Assembly (NCBI GenBank): GCA_017562135.1
Contig: QEYB01001344.1
Location: 12,501 to 57,300, forward strand
Reading direction: 5' to 3'
DNA from: Dipylidium caninum
Taxonomy: Eukaryota > Platyhelminthes > Cestoda > Cyclophyllidea > Dipylidiidae
DNA length: 44,800 bases
Positions 23,390 through 34,135 of this stretch are shown here, in pieces (position 1 is the stretch's first letter; each line of letters begins with the position of its first letter). The position numbers were made by a program, and so were the translations under genes. The notes under the pieces are model-generated. The model worked only from the letters and a program-made list of their open reading frames with translations, was not told the DNA's origin and searched no databases.

Positions 23390-24180
23390 AACTCAAAAAT
23401 TCTAGGTGGCTGTTTCAGGAAAGAGTGCGAGACTAGGTCGTGTCATCTAAGACAGCGAGACGAGGATATTTCACAGTTGGAGGGGCTGGGTACAATGGAG
23501 ATGCCGTTGAGCTGCTTTTCATTGTTTCACCACTGTTGTCAAGAATTGGGGAGAGTTGCGATTGAGGGGTTGTAGGTAATGTGAAGACATAAGTGGCAAA
23601 TGTTGAGGGGGTATAATCTGACCTGACGATGTGTTGACTACACTAAGCGGAGTTAAAACGTTATTCGGGTAGGGAAGTAGACAATTCGGTAGCGAAGCCT
23701 TTGTGATGAAAAATAAAATGGTCATCATTACATGACTGTACCAATAAAATCAATGAATGAAATTCCCATTTACCTGTTGTCGAACTCGGCCCAGTCGAAG
23801 TCGTTTGAAGCTAGGCAGGATGATAGAAAGAGAAGTTGAGGAGGTACGATTCATGAATGCAGGAGTTTCAACAACTTACGACTGTCAGGAATTGCACTAG
23901 CGAAGACGGAGGCAGGGGGGGAAGACGAGGAGGAGTAAGAAGAATTGAGGGACTTTTCGCCTAAGACAGCAAAAAGAGGAATTACGCAGTTGGAGTGGGT
24001 GGCTTAAATGCGGATTCAGTTGCAGTTGCTTTCTATCATTTCATCACTATTGGTGATGGCTGAGACCATTGGCATTTAGGTGCAGTAAATGGTGGGAAGG
24101 GGTGAGTGGCAAATACTGAGGTCGGGAAAACCCGGCGAGACCAGGTTTCCATTGACGAAAAGGCGGTAAGCAAGCATTTA
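23390..24180 (-). repeat. Diverged tandem duplication, period 514 bp, 3' of copy A
   Basis: CTAAGACAGC occurs at 23447 and 23961. Both units then share in order an AGTTGGAG block, GGAGATGC/CGGATTC, CATT-TTTCA-CACT, GAGTGGCAAAT-like sequence and a GAGG block. On the minus strand each unit has Ser/Thr-rich open segments with GCTGTCTTAG near the end. Lying directly downstream of copy A, they may derive from its 3' exons or UTR; this is inference. Confidence 0.6.
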
Positions 24181-24264
24181 AATCTCAAGTTAGTAATACA
24201 GTAGGAATGTTAGGGAGTGAGCTCCGTAATCTAATGCGACCAAAATTCACCTGGTTTGACTTAC

Positions 24265-25345
24265 CCCAATCTATCTTGAAGACGGCACCCAGTTCTTTCA
24301 TATAAACCATACAAGCATCCGAGGTAATCAACAGCTTTCTCTCCTCCTTCACTTCTATGGTGTAATTCACGAAATTTTCGTCCGTACTGTTCCCTGCATT
24401 GCGAATAGAAAGGCCGCTGTTAGAGTAGACATTACTCAATCATCGGAGGCCAACGATGACCTCGTGTTTAGCTTACTGATTCCGACTAAGTTCGGGATAG
24501 ATATACACGTATAGTTGAAAATAGCACCATCCCAAACGTTGTAAAACCTGGATGAACTGGTGCCCATCACCATCTCCATCTAAGCAGACGCAAAGACAAT
24601 TATTATACTTAAGGTGTAGAGGCGAAAATTAGGGAATTACAGGTGAATTTGGAGGTATCTGGAGGCCGTTATAGGCGAGGCAGACAACATGCTACACTCA
24701 CCCACTCAGTCTCAATATGATATCTGCATGTCACTGTCACCGTTTCCTTATTCATAGCGGCAATGAAGAGAGTCTCATTCGGATGCATAACGAGGCCTTA
24801 GAAAGGCAAATGCGGAAGGCGGTTAGTTGTTTGTGACAAAATAAATAACTGAAGTAATGAGGTTACACCCATGAATACTCACCAACGCCCGAGGATCGCC
24901 ACATTTCATTAGGAAATACAGCGATGGGAAATGGGAATTCGGAAATAGCTGTTGGAGTAGAAGACAATCCACGATATATTTGGACGAATAAAAGCCGGTT
25001 ATCTGTACCTCTGCGTGGCGACAACAGAGACTGAGGAAGCAGCAGGAGGCAAAAAGTGTTAGCAAGTCAGTGGAGCGTGCGTATGGCATGTAGGTGGGAA
25101 GTGAAATAAAACGCACACTGAGTGTATGAGCAGTCAAAATATTCGGTGGAACAATTGTGTCACTTATTTCGTTGCATTGAGATTCGCCGGACAAGATGTC
25201 CACACATACTCTCTATATGTGAAAACAAAAATAAATGTCAACCGTGAAATCCACGGAAACCTGTGTGAAGTGTCACCCTACCACATATTCGCCTGGAAGG
25301 GTGAAGGTGATGGAGAAAGTGCTATTGATTGGGCCACTAACGATT
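24265..25345 (-). pseudogene. Ig-like domain gene family, copy A
   Basis: Six exons on the minus strand: 25345-25282 (64 bp), 25212-25117, 25010-24883 (128), 24796-24702 (95), 24579-24477 (103) and 24393-24265 (129), with introns of 69-122 bp. Most have GTAAGY/GTGAGT donors and AG acceptors. Peptides: RIVSGPINSTFSI..LPGEYV; DILSGESQCNEI; an open exon 3 with FPFPIAVFPNEMW; LVMHPNETLFIAAMNKETVT then VTCRYHIETEW; MEMVMGTSSSRFYNVWDG; and NFVNYTIEVKEER through GAVFKIDWG. Defects: the first-exon cysteine is replaced, exon 2 has a one-base loss, and exon 6 has +2 and +1 shifts that cancel but garble the YLGC motif. Exons 4-6 would form one Ig-like domain (Cys, Trp, then Cys about 69 residues on). 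No transmembrane exon was identified. Confidence 0.75.
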
Positions 25346-25680
25346 CTAGCTTCACTTCTTTCACTTGTAGTTGTGCGATTAGCACCCAAAATGGTCCCAA
25401 TTTGCATTGGTGGCTGTGTTAGAGTACAACCAAACTCGCCATCACACATCCACCTAAAAACTGCAGATTTCCTGCCTCAGATACCGCGGTAGTATGAGTC
25501 GCTTGAGCTAGGTAAGAAAATAAAATCAGATTTGAACATGTTGGGAGGAGAGGTGTGATACAAGCACTTTGCATTTCAACCACTCACAATCGTCAGCTGA
25601 TATGGTAGAGAAAGAGTGTGGCCGTGTGGTTCCACTGAGAAACGAATGATTCCCCGTTCCCGTAGTCCAGTCTGATCTGT

Positions 25681-26805
25681 CCCAATCTATCTTGAATACC
25701 GCGCCTTCCACGTCGAAGTCTTCATACAGGCATCCGACGTATTCGACAGGGCTTGTCCTCCTCAATTTATTGTGAAATTCACAAAGTTCTCGTCTGTACT
25801 GTTTCCTCCAAAAGAAAGGACAATACGAATTTGAGTAGTCATTCCAAATAGCAATGCACTAACATCAAATATCGACAATTCATTTTATTTATCTTACTGA
25901 CGCTGACTATTTGCGGATATTTGGCGACATTGTTTTCAACGATACCACCTCCAACTGTGTAAACGTCCGATGAATCGGTGCCCACCACCATATCTATCTA
26001 GGTATACACGAAAAAGCATTTATTACATTTGTAAGTTATGGGGGCAAGAGATGTGCTGAGCAGGGTTTAAGTCGCAAGTCTGGTCCAGATCCATCCAGAT
26101 AAGATGAGGCAGACTATGAGATGGCTCACCCACTTAGTCGCTTTGTGGTAGTCACACGTGACTGTCACCATGTCCTTATCCTTCGCGTCAATGAAGAGGG
26201 ACTGATGCGGATTCATAACGAGGCCTTGAAAGGCAAGTGAGAAAAGACTCTTAATTGCCTGATGACATGTCAAACATGTGGATTGGTGAAGTTGCACGCA
26301 TAACGACTCACCAGTAACCGAGGGGCTCCACACCCCATCAGGAAAATACAGCAATGGACATGTGAATTTTTAGATGATCGCTTTGGATAGAAGACTATCC
26401 AGGTCATATTTTGACGAATAACGCCGGTCATCTGCACTTCTGCGTGGAGAACTTGAGACTAAGGAGCAAGAAGAAATTATTTTAAGTATTTGGAAGAGTA
26501 GAGAGGCGATTTGGTATTGGTGGCGTCGGTGGTGAGTGTTCGTGTAAGAGATGAATGCACTAGAACTCACTCTGAGTGTAGGAACATTGGAAATATTCGT
26601 TGGAACATTGGTCGTTTTTTATTATGAAGCAGTCAGGTAACTCGGGCACGATGTTTACGCAAAACTTCCTAGTTGAGGAAGCGAAAAGGGCATGACACTG
26701 ATGAAAGCCAAGGATACCGTGATGGGGAGAAGTCAACTTACGTCGTATTCGCCGGGCAGTGAGCAATTGATCGAGAACGTACTGTTGATTGGGCCACTCA
26801 CGATT
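25681..26805 (-). pseudogene. Ig-like domain gene family, copy B
   Basis: Tandem neighbour of copy A, offset 1460 bp. Exons: 26805-26742 (64 bp), 26668-26571, 26439-26312 (128), 26224-26130 (95), 25997-25898 (100) and 25805-25681. Peptides: RIVSGPINSTFSINCSLPGE; FCVNIVPELPDCFIIKNDQC then SNEYFQCSYTQ; LLYFPDGVWSPSVT; LVMNPHQSLFIDAKDKDMVT then VTCDYHKATKW; IDMVVGTDSSDVYTVGGGIV; and NFVNFTI, then (shifted) SPVEYVGCLYEDF and GAVFKIDW. It keeps more cysteines than A. Defects: an in-frame TAA in exon 3 in the frame that joins exon 4, a one-base loss in exon 6 giving an early TGA, and the exon-6 donor changed from GTAAGT to ACAGAT. A first exon with a signal peptide was not found upstream. The gene probably encoded a secreted or membrane receptor-like protein; the family is unknown to me. 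Confidence 0.75.
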
Positions 26806-29800
26806 CTGCTTTTATTTGCAAGCACTGCAAACTGTGTGTCTGCATAGAGAGCGTAGCAAACACGTCACCGACATTGCTCGCAATCACACGGTGTTCGACA
26901 ACTGATTTCGCCGCTCCCCCCTCCCCCGCCGCCTCCTACTTCTGCTACGAAACCTTTTAAATGTTCAGTTGTCTCGCCCCACTACCCAAGTGAAAATTCC
27001 TCCCGTGTAAGTTGGTTTCAGTCTGGCCTGACGTTGTTCCCCTCAAGCGCGCGATGAAGGTAAGTCTGCTTAGTTTACCCACACTGCCATCGAATGCCAT
27101 CAATGCAATGCAAAATCAAGTGACTTAGAGGTGTGACAATGGGATTTATGGTTCTTAGAGAGGTGTTAAGTGAATGCGTCGAGTGTTGTATAAAGGACCG
27201 AAGGACACTTTACTTATGCGTACGCAGATGTACGCGAAGAAGAGGAAGGCTGCTTTTCCCACCATTTGCCGTGCAGTTGAGGCCTTTGTCACGTTTGCTT
27301 TCTATTTATCCGGTCTGAAGTAGGTCAACAGGTGCCTTCTCAGTGGCTATTTAACTCGACATTGCTCCGCTCTGCAATCCTTCGTCATGGAGTGCACGCA
27401 TTCATCATATGGCGTTCTGACACGTCAATCAGTCTACACGGTTTACTTACTGCATTCTAGTTGCTTGTAGTGTGGGACTAACTTCATGCTGCCATTTCTC
27501 ACCCAGTCTTATTGTCTAACTCTCTGCTGCCGCACGAACGAGGAAGCTGAGACGCTCTCTCCTCCGATATGCGCGATGACCTATTTTGTAAGAACGTCTT
27601 CACTTTTCAGCAAGCACTCCACGATATGGAGGAGATTGACATTCGGTTAAGGCGTCGCTGCTACACACATTGCGGTGTGATTTGGCATTTGCAGCACCAG
27701 TTCATGGTGTAATTTGTAACTAAATGTCCATGCTCGTCGTATATCGCCTGAAGGGGAAGCGGAGGATGATTGGGAGAGGGTGTGATGACACCATGGCTCA
27801 CTTTCCACATTGAAAATCTCGAAAATTATTTGCTCGCTAACAAACAACCAGAATCGGTGCTTTAGCTCATATTTCAGAGTAAAAATTGTTGCATGTGCGG
27901 TCGGGTCGGCCTCTATGGTCCTTCGTCACTCGCGTCAAGCGCTCCAGTTTCAATGCTTTTTCCCCTGACCCACAACTCCTCATAAAGTCAGTGAATGGGG
28001 ATGGGTCGGGGTACAAGAATCTTTTCCAACAGTTGACGTTGCTTCTTTTCTTACAGCGTAAGAAACTTCAGTTTCCACATTTTTCGACTGTCATAAGCAT
28101 GCCCTCGGAGAGAAGAAGCCGCAGCAGGATTGTATCTCTCGTCTCCTACAGCTCACATCCTCTTTCTCCGACCCGTAGTTCATACAAGCTTACTACGAGC
28201 ATGCGTCGTTCAAATTGACAACGACCGCCGTCGTCTGCTTCGCTCTCGCTGACAGAACCTCTGGAGTGTGACCCATACCTAGCGGTGACTTCATTCACAT
28301 AAAAAAACCACCACACACCTACGGGATGCCGTAGCCGTATCACGTCATAAATGGACAGTTCGCATCTTTCAGGCTATAAATGTTGAAGCTTGATCAAATT
28401 TACACATTCGTCCATTTCATTCTCTCAACAACAATTTCGTCATCACCAAGTCTAATTAAGCCTCAGATAAGACGACGAACGACAGAAAATGGCAAACTCA
28501 CCACGGCATTTAAGTGACGGCTGACTAATAAGTATGTTTAAAATGGGCTACGGGGTGTAATCTAGATCCAAGATGTTACCATCTGCCTCCTTACAAAGCT
28601 GGCACGCGCGAGTGCATTTATGACCTCATAGCATCAGTGGGCGGGTTGATGATTAACATTTGGCTCTTGCGACAGTGCATGATTTGAGAGACACATAACC
28701 ACTTGTGGCAACATGCACACCCGTTGCCTCACAGAATAGCGCGGCACTCTTACTTGAGTGGTGTTAGTCGAGGTACTTAGATATGATAAAGGGGAATTTG
28801 CGGTGATAGAGTAAGGCAAGCGGATGTGTACCAGGGACACTGGCAATCAATAAGCACTCAAATAGGAAGTGACCTCTGTGAGAAATTATTCGTGTGCGCA
28901 TTTCCAGCCTGTCGAAATAGCGACGGCCTATCGATGGCATGATGCTGTTACAGCTTCCCGTTGATGTGTGCTGGGTGTATGTAAAGTGAGAGAGTTGAGT
29001 TGGGGTGAAGATGAGTGTATGATTAGGTTCTAGAATCCTGATGGCTTCCAGACTACACAAGCACCTTGAATGGTTGCAATCGTCTATTTCATAGAGACGC
29101 AGGCAGACATTGCACGAGAAAGGAATACAATTAGAGTAACTATATTCTTTATCGAGACTTCAATTCATTCGTGGGATAACAAGTGAGAGTTCCACACACA
29201 CCCTCACGCATAATGGTGCCCTCATCGTGGCATATTGCGACCCAAATCAAACCCATTCCACACGATATGCCTTTGCACCTACGTAAGTACGTGTGGGGGG
29301 GGGGTAGACAGCACTTCGGTGTCTGACACATTTCTTAACTCGTTTGCGCTTAACATGTCAGATCCATCATTTGGACTCCTTAGAATCCCAGAAAGTGGGA
29401 TTGAAACGTCGAAGGGTTTAGTATTTCATTCATCTGACTGGCAATTCCTATTTCATCTACTTGGCGACTGGAATAGGGACCAGTGTTGAGTGGAAGCATG
29501 GAAGTATGGAAGCATCGCCCCCCCCCGTCATTGATACATTACTACGCTAAGGGATGCACTCTCCCATGACAGCGATGTAAGTTAGCAGATGTTGATCTCA
29601 GAAACCTTGGAAACAGTATTTAGTTTATTCCTTCCTCCTTGCATACACTTCAAACAATACTACTAAATGTGTGGGTACCTGTCGCAAATGCAGGGTGAAA
29701 CGGATAATGAGAGCCAAGAAAGTGTGTAGAGATTTGAAGCTTTGGAGAGGATGGATGAAATTGGAGATGCGGGTCGCAGTTAAGCACTTGGGCAGAAAGT

Positions 29801-30780
29801 GTCGCGGTCGCAACGGAAATGAAATGAAGGCATTATCACAACGTAATAAGCCAAAATGGTTTGCGGATGCACTTGGAAGAACAGAAGTCATCGCCTGATT
29901 TCCAAATTGCGCTCTCATACAGGAATGCACTTGCAACGGGGAATCAAACCTCGAGCGCTATTTCGGCGGGGTGCCTGACTCGAGAATAGACGCGTAACAG
30001 ATTTTGGCAGCGTGTGCAGCCCCTATATTTCATAAGAGTAGCAAGAGTCAACTCAGTAGTGGCAACGAGTGTAGGCAATAGAAGGTGACAATGCCAAGAG
30101 GCGTGTTGATGTGTTTAACTTTACGAGCTGAACTAATTGTTGCGATTATGCACCCGATATTTGAAAACTAAGTGAGCGGATGATGAAATGAGCATTGGCG
30201 TGCATTTTGTACTGATATTCCATTGAAAATATGTTCTGTCACCTAATGCACATCATCCCTAAGTGCATTCTCACGTGATTTACTTCGATGTCTTCCCATT
30301 GCTTAGCCATCAAAATGTCGACGTAGTTGGACCGAGGTGGTATGCAGTTCACTCCAGTATACTTCATCAATCGCCTTTATCACCCTGCCACCTCGGGGAT
30401 ATCCGAATATGCGAGCCGTAAATGCAACTCTCGCATGACAGCGAAGCGGGAAAGCAAGATGTGTCCCTTTGCCCTTGCTAACAGTTGACGGATTATTGAA
30501 AACAAACCCTTGTGTACGGTTTTCATTTCAGTACCAGTGGCAGGTACGAAACTTTATCATGTAGTGCAACTCTAAATCGGTTTTTAGGCTATTAAGCGAT
30601 AAAATTTTTTAGTGGCCAGAGGTAGGAGGGAATGTTGACACGAATCCCCTTTTACGAATTGAGGCTATCTTTTATTAATCGGGGAGAGAACTTCTCGGCC
30701 GAACAACCCAGTAGCTTGTTGGTCTCTTCAACTCGTACACCAACTCCGAAAGTCATAACAAATGAAGTATTCGTGTGAGC
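26806..30780. other. Long stretch without recognisable genes
   Basis: Only short open frames of no known family. Notable sequence features are a run of ten G at 29295-29304 and a run of nine C at 29518-29526. The frame at 29671-29898 is very basic and ATG-started but shows no motif. Confidence 0.45.
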
Positions 30781-30810
30781 TGGCGTTTTGGCTACAAGTG
30801 ACTGTCATGA

Positions 30811-31068
30811 ATGAAATCAATTAAGAGGGGTTTATCAAGTGCAGAACCTGGCAGTTGTGAGCTCACTTTGAACGACATTTCCTATCATGGCAAATTGGAA
30901 AGCGCTCAGAAGGAGCATGACTTTCCATTCCTCTCAAGCATCTCTAATGCACATGTCACCTACACAACCACAAACCTTAACATCGAACCCAAAGTTGAAC
31001 AAGCACAGGACGATGCAAAGCGTCACGCATGTAAATGCATTGAGGATGTGAGCTTGACACAAGGGTAA
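30811..31068 (+). CDS. Unassigned 85-residue open frame
   Basis: Starts MKSIKRGLSSAEPGSCELTL and ends CKCIEDVSLTQG. It has a balanced amino-acid mix and an ATG start, but no signal peptide, membrane segment or family motif. It is preceded by the 19-base sequence TTGGCTACAAGTGACTGTC (30788-30806), which also precedes the frame at 32178. No TATA box or AATAAA was noted at good positions. Coding status is doubtful. Confidence 0.2.
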   Translation: MKSIKRGLSSAEPGSCELTLNDISYHGKLESAQKEHDFPFLSSISNAHVTYTTTNLNIEPKVEQAQDDAKRHACKCIEDVSLTQG

Positions 31069-32177
31069 AAAATAAGGTGGGTCTGCTTAAAGGGGGGCAA
31101 AAGGGACACCGTGGTGTTTGTAATATGACAATCAATACGAAAACTTGTTCACGGCCTCATAAACATCCTTCATTCGCCGTCTCTCACGAGATCCATTGCC
31201 TCAATTTTCCCACTTTGTACGCTTCCACTATCTTGCCTTGGCCTGCGGCATAAAATAACACCATATCCCAACATCCAATCGTATCTTAGCCTGTTCTTAG
31301 ATGGAGGCGCTGCCAGGTGGTTGAAGAAATGACGCCAAATTTTTATTTTGTTGAGGTGGATCGGCGGAGCCGTGTTTTGCGCCGGCACGCATTTCTGTGA
31401 ACGGCCGACGCCTACTTTTGTGCTTCCGGTTTGTCGGAGTAAATCTGTTAGTTTGTAAGATTTTTCATTGCCTATTCCTTGTTACTCATTATTTTGTAAA
31501 AAATGCCATTTTTGATGACCCATTATCCCTCACTGCAATCTGCAGGCGGTTCGTTGAGTTGGGTAGGAGGGAAGAGCATATATTTGCACGCTTGAACATT
31601 TGTCTCTCACCTGTAACTCGTCTCAAATTAAACCGAATAAAGCCTTAATTATTGTTACTTAGCCGAATAGCGCAGATAATCAAGGAGGGAATCGAATAAC
31701 TAAAAGGATGCTAATTCGTCGAGGGATTAGGGGAGGGCACTGCTTCCAGTTTATTTGCGTAGGTAAATAACGAAAACGCTGAGACGCTGCGCTAAAGTTT
31801 CATGCAGTCCGAAATGGTAATGATTGACATTTTTTCCAGTGCGAATGAAATCTAGTCTCTATTTGAGTGCTTCATGTCAAATCAGGGAGAATGAGTACAC
31901 AAACAATGTAATGGATTGGACGTTGACCATTCTGATAGAGGAAGCAATCATAATAATTAACTATTCATTGCGAACCTATAATTACTTTACATATTATTTT
32001 TGGTCTTGTAAACTAGGGAAGGAGTAATTTTATCAAATCCTTTATCTTTCTTTTCAAGGTGTCAACATCTTGTCGTGAGTGGCTGGTCCTCACCCCTTCC
32101 AACAATCCCATTTCTCTTCCCCTTGTGATGACTTCATTGTCGGATTTCCTTGGCTACAAGTGACTGTCTTGCACTGA
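31069..32177. other. Stretch without recognisable genes
   Basis: A frame at 31397-31648 lacks an ATG start, although AATAAA falls near its end at 31637. Nothing else stands out until the second copy of the 19-base sequence at 32150-32168. Confidence 0.4.
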
Positions 32178-32474
32178 ATGTATTGTGGGTGTTGGGCGAT
32201 GACAAGTTTGTTCATTCGAGCTGCATCACCTCGTCCTGATCTCTTGTGTACCCTCATGCTCAAGGCACGTATTAACTTGTTTGCATCCGTTGGGCATCTT
32301 ATTCTAATTTTGAACCTTCTACTTCCTCTAATAATTGCTTTGTTGTTCTTTTGTGCTGCGTTTCTTCGCTGGAGGTATATTCCTCTCGTCGAAATGGTCT
32401 ATCACGTGTCGCCATCCGTCTGCGCTTGGTTAAACTGCATCGACAGTTGTCAGGGAACTTTCACGATGAGGTGA
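32178..32474 (+). CDS. Unassigned 98-residue open frame with one strong membrane segment
   Basis: Starts at ATG with MYCGCWAMTSLFIRAA. Residues about 36-62 form a long hydrophobic run (LFASVGHLILILNLLLPLII, then ALLFFCAAFL) bounded by ARIN and RWR, which would span a membrane once. The C-terminal third contains several cysteines. No homologue recognised, no duplicate in the window and no clear promoter, so chance remains quite possible. Confidence 0.2.
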   Translation: MYCGCWAMTSLFIRAASPRPDLLCTLMLKARINLFASVGHLILILNLLLPLIIALLFFCAAFLRWRYIPLVEMVYHVSPSVCAWLNCIDSCQGTFTMR

Positions 32475-33156
32475 TTAGGTAGGTGACAATGGCTACAGCG
32501 AGTCGAGTTGAGTAGGAATTTTCGCTATGGCCGATTCCGCAGAAGTCACTTCACATTATCTTCATCCTGTGTTTCAAGTAGATCAGCGTCAAGGCCCTCG
32601 CCAAGGAGCAGGGAGGACGGTGAAGCAGTAGGTGGAAGGAAGTGAGAAAATGAAGAATAACCATTGCGAACACAATCAAATCTCGTTACAGTGCATAATG
32701 GCAATCTGCACCATGTGCGTTGACTCAGTTTTTTAGAGTGTTAAATCCCCACTCTCAGCATGGAGTAGAAAAGTCGAGACAATGGGCCTACTGGAGAAAA
32801 CAGCTTGGGGCTTGCGGACGATTAAGGGCGAGGAGATTAGGGGATTTGGCTGCAAGATGTTTCACTTCACGCAGCCTGTGCAGAGAATGTCTGTGGTGAC
32901 ATTCCTTGGGTTGTTTCCCTCACTGAAGCCTTGCTGTCGCAACGTCGGTGATGCAGAGGTAAATCCACTTCTGCTCGAGGCAGCAACAGTTGAAGTATGG
33001 AGGGACAATTCCACATTTCAATTACGCTGGATTCTTTACACTGACACACAAACAATGGCTTCATCTGTAGGTTGCTTGGCAGACCGCATTCCCGCACCAG
33101 CAAGCGCAGATTGCAGCAAGAAATGACACTATTGAAAATGTTATTTGCAGCGCCGA
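32475..33156. other. Stretch without recognisable genes
   Basis: A 114-codon ATG frame at 32782-33126 has no motif and overlaps an equally long frame on the other strand, so coding is not supported. Confidence 0.35.
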
Positions 33157-33330
33157 CTTGGTCGGATTGGAAGGAAGTCCGTGGCGGTGCCTTAAATATG
33201 CGCAAATGTTTGTTAGCTTCTTTTGACCGCAGCTCAAACTGTCCACGCGAGGCGACACTCGAGAATGAAAATCAGTCGTCATCTTCGAGTGGTCCAGTCG
33301 CCTCAAGGCTCATTGGTGAATTTTGACTCA
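33157..33330 (+). repeat. Diverged duplicated segment R3, copy 1
   Basis: Matches 35468-35655 in the same orientation: CGG-TTGGA-AAGGAAG, CGTGGC-G-GCCTTAAATA, CTTCTTT-GA, CACT-GAGA, GTCGTCA and GTGGTCCAGT blocks in order. Identity is moderate with gaps. Confidence 0.55.
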
Positions 33331-33534
33331 ATGTCAGTTGATGAATTTCACCCACGTTTGACATTTTCCCTAGACTGAAACTCTGCTCATAACTCACTAT
33401 ATGAGCGATATTAGGTGCAGGTCTTAGAAACTTGGTGATCTCTCTACTGGCAGGTGGACAAAGCTTATGTCATGCAAAAAAGACGCAGAACGACGTTGTG
33501 TCTCGAAACTCCGGCAAAAAATACAAGATGGTGC

Positions 33535-33670
33535 TTAGACGGGGACTTAGCTAGAAAAAAGTAATTTTATCACAACACTTGCTTGTAGGTTATCATTACG
33601 CTGCTCAAAATACTTTCGGTTGCCATGATTACTGCGGCGAACCTGACTCTTATTCATTCTGCCAGCCGGC
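33535..33670 (+). repeat. Dispersed repeat R2, copy 2
   Basis: Partner of 15600-15752, sharing GTAGG-TATCATTACGCTG and the next 65 bases at roughly 75%. Confidence 0.65.
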
Positions 33671-33779
33671 ACTCTCGACCAAATTCCTTCCGTCCCCACA
33701 TTTGCCTCATGAAAAACCGATGAATTGACCCGCTTGAGCGAGAATAAGGTGATTAATGAATGTGTGGAAGAAAGGTTGT

Positions 33780-34135
33780 TTCCAGCAATTCGCCTTCAGC
33801 GTTGCAAATTTCGCAAATATTTTTACGCAAATGACACTTCATTAACGGCGTGATTCAGGAAATGGATGAGTCCAAGGGGTACAAGGAAATCCACAAGGCA
33901 TCCTACACGGAGAATTTAGCTGTCTCACAGGCTGGCGTGTGTGTGGACGATTGACTGATGTCATCTCAGACATTTCCCCAGGGTGGCCAAATAGGAGTCC
34001 CACTGCGGATTTTTTTGTACAGATGTTGGCTGACTTGACGTTAATCGTGTGAGCACCGTACGATCAATGAAATTCATCAGCGTGATATGGTCAAGGTGAT
34101 AACCACGAAGCCGTCGTGTATTGAGAGATTGGTCA
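33780..34135 (+). repeat. Dispersed repeat R1, copy 3 (partial)
   Basis: Aligns with the last part of R1 copy 1: CCAGCAATTCGCC at 33783, ATGACACTTCATTAA near 33830 (closest to copy 2), AGGAAATGGATGA near 33857, ATTTAGCTGTCT near 33916, AAATAGGAGT near 33990 and TTTTGTACAGATGTTG near 34013. It lacks the 4190-4450 segment of copy 1. Confidence 0.65.

Noticed and set aside
10080..33510. Shared GACGCAGAACGACGT near 10098 and 33483
   Set aside because: A 15-base match is about what chance allows in 45 kb, and the flanks do not align.
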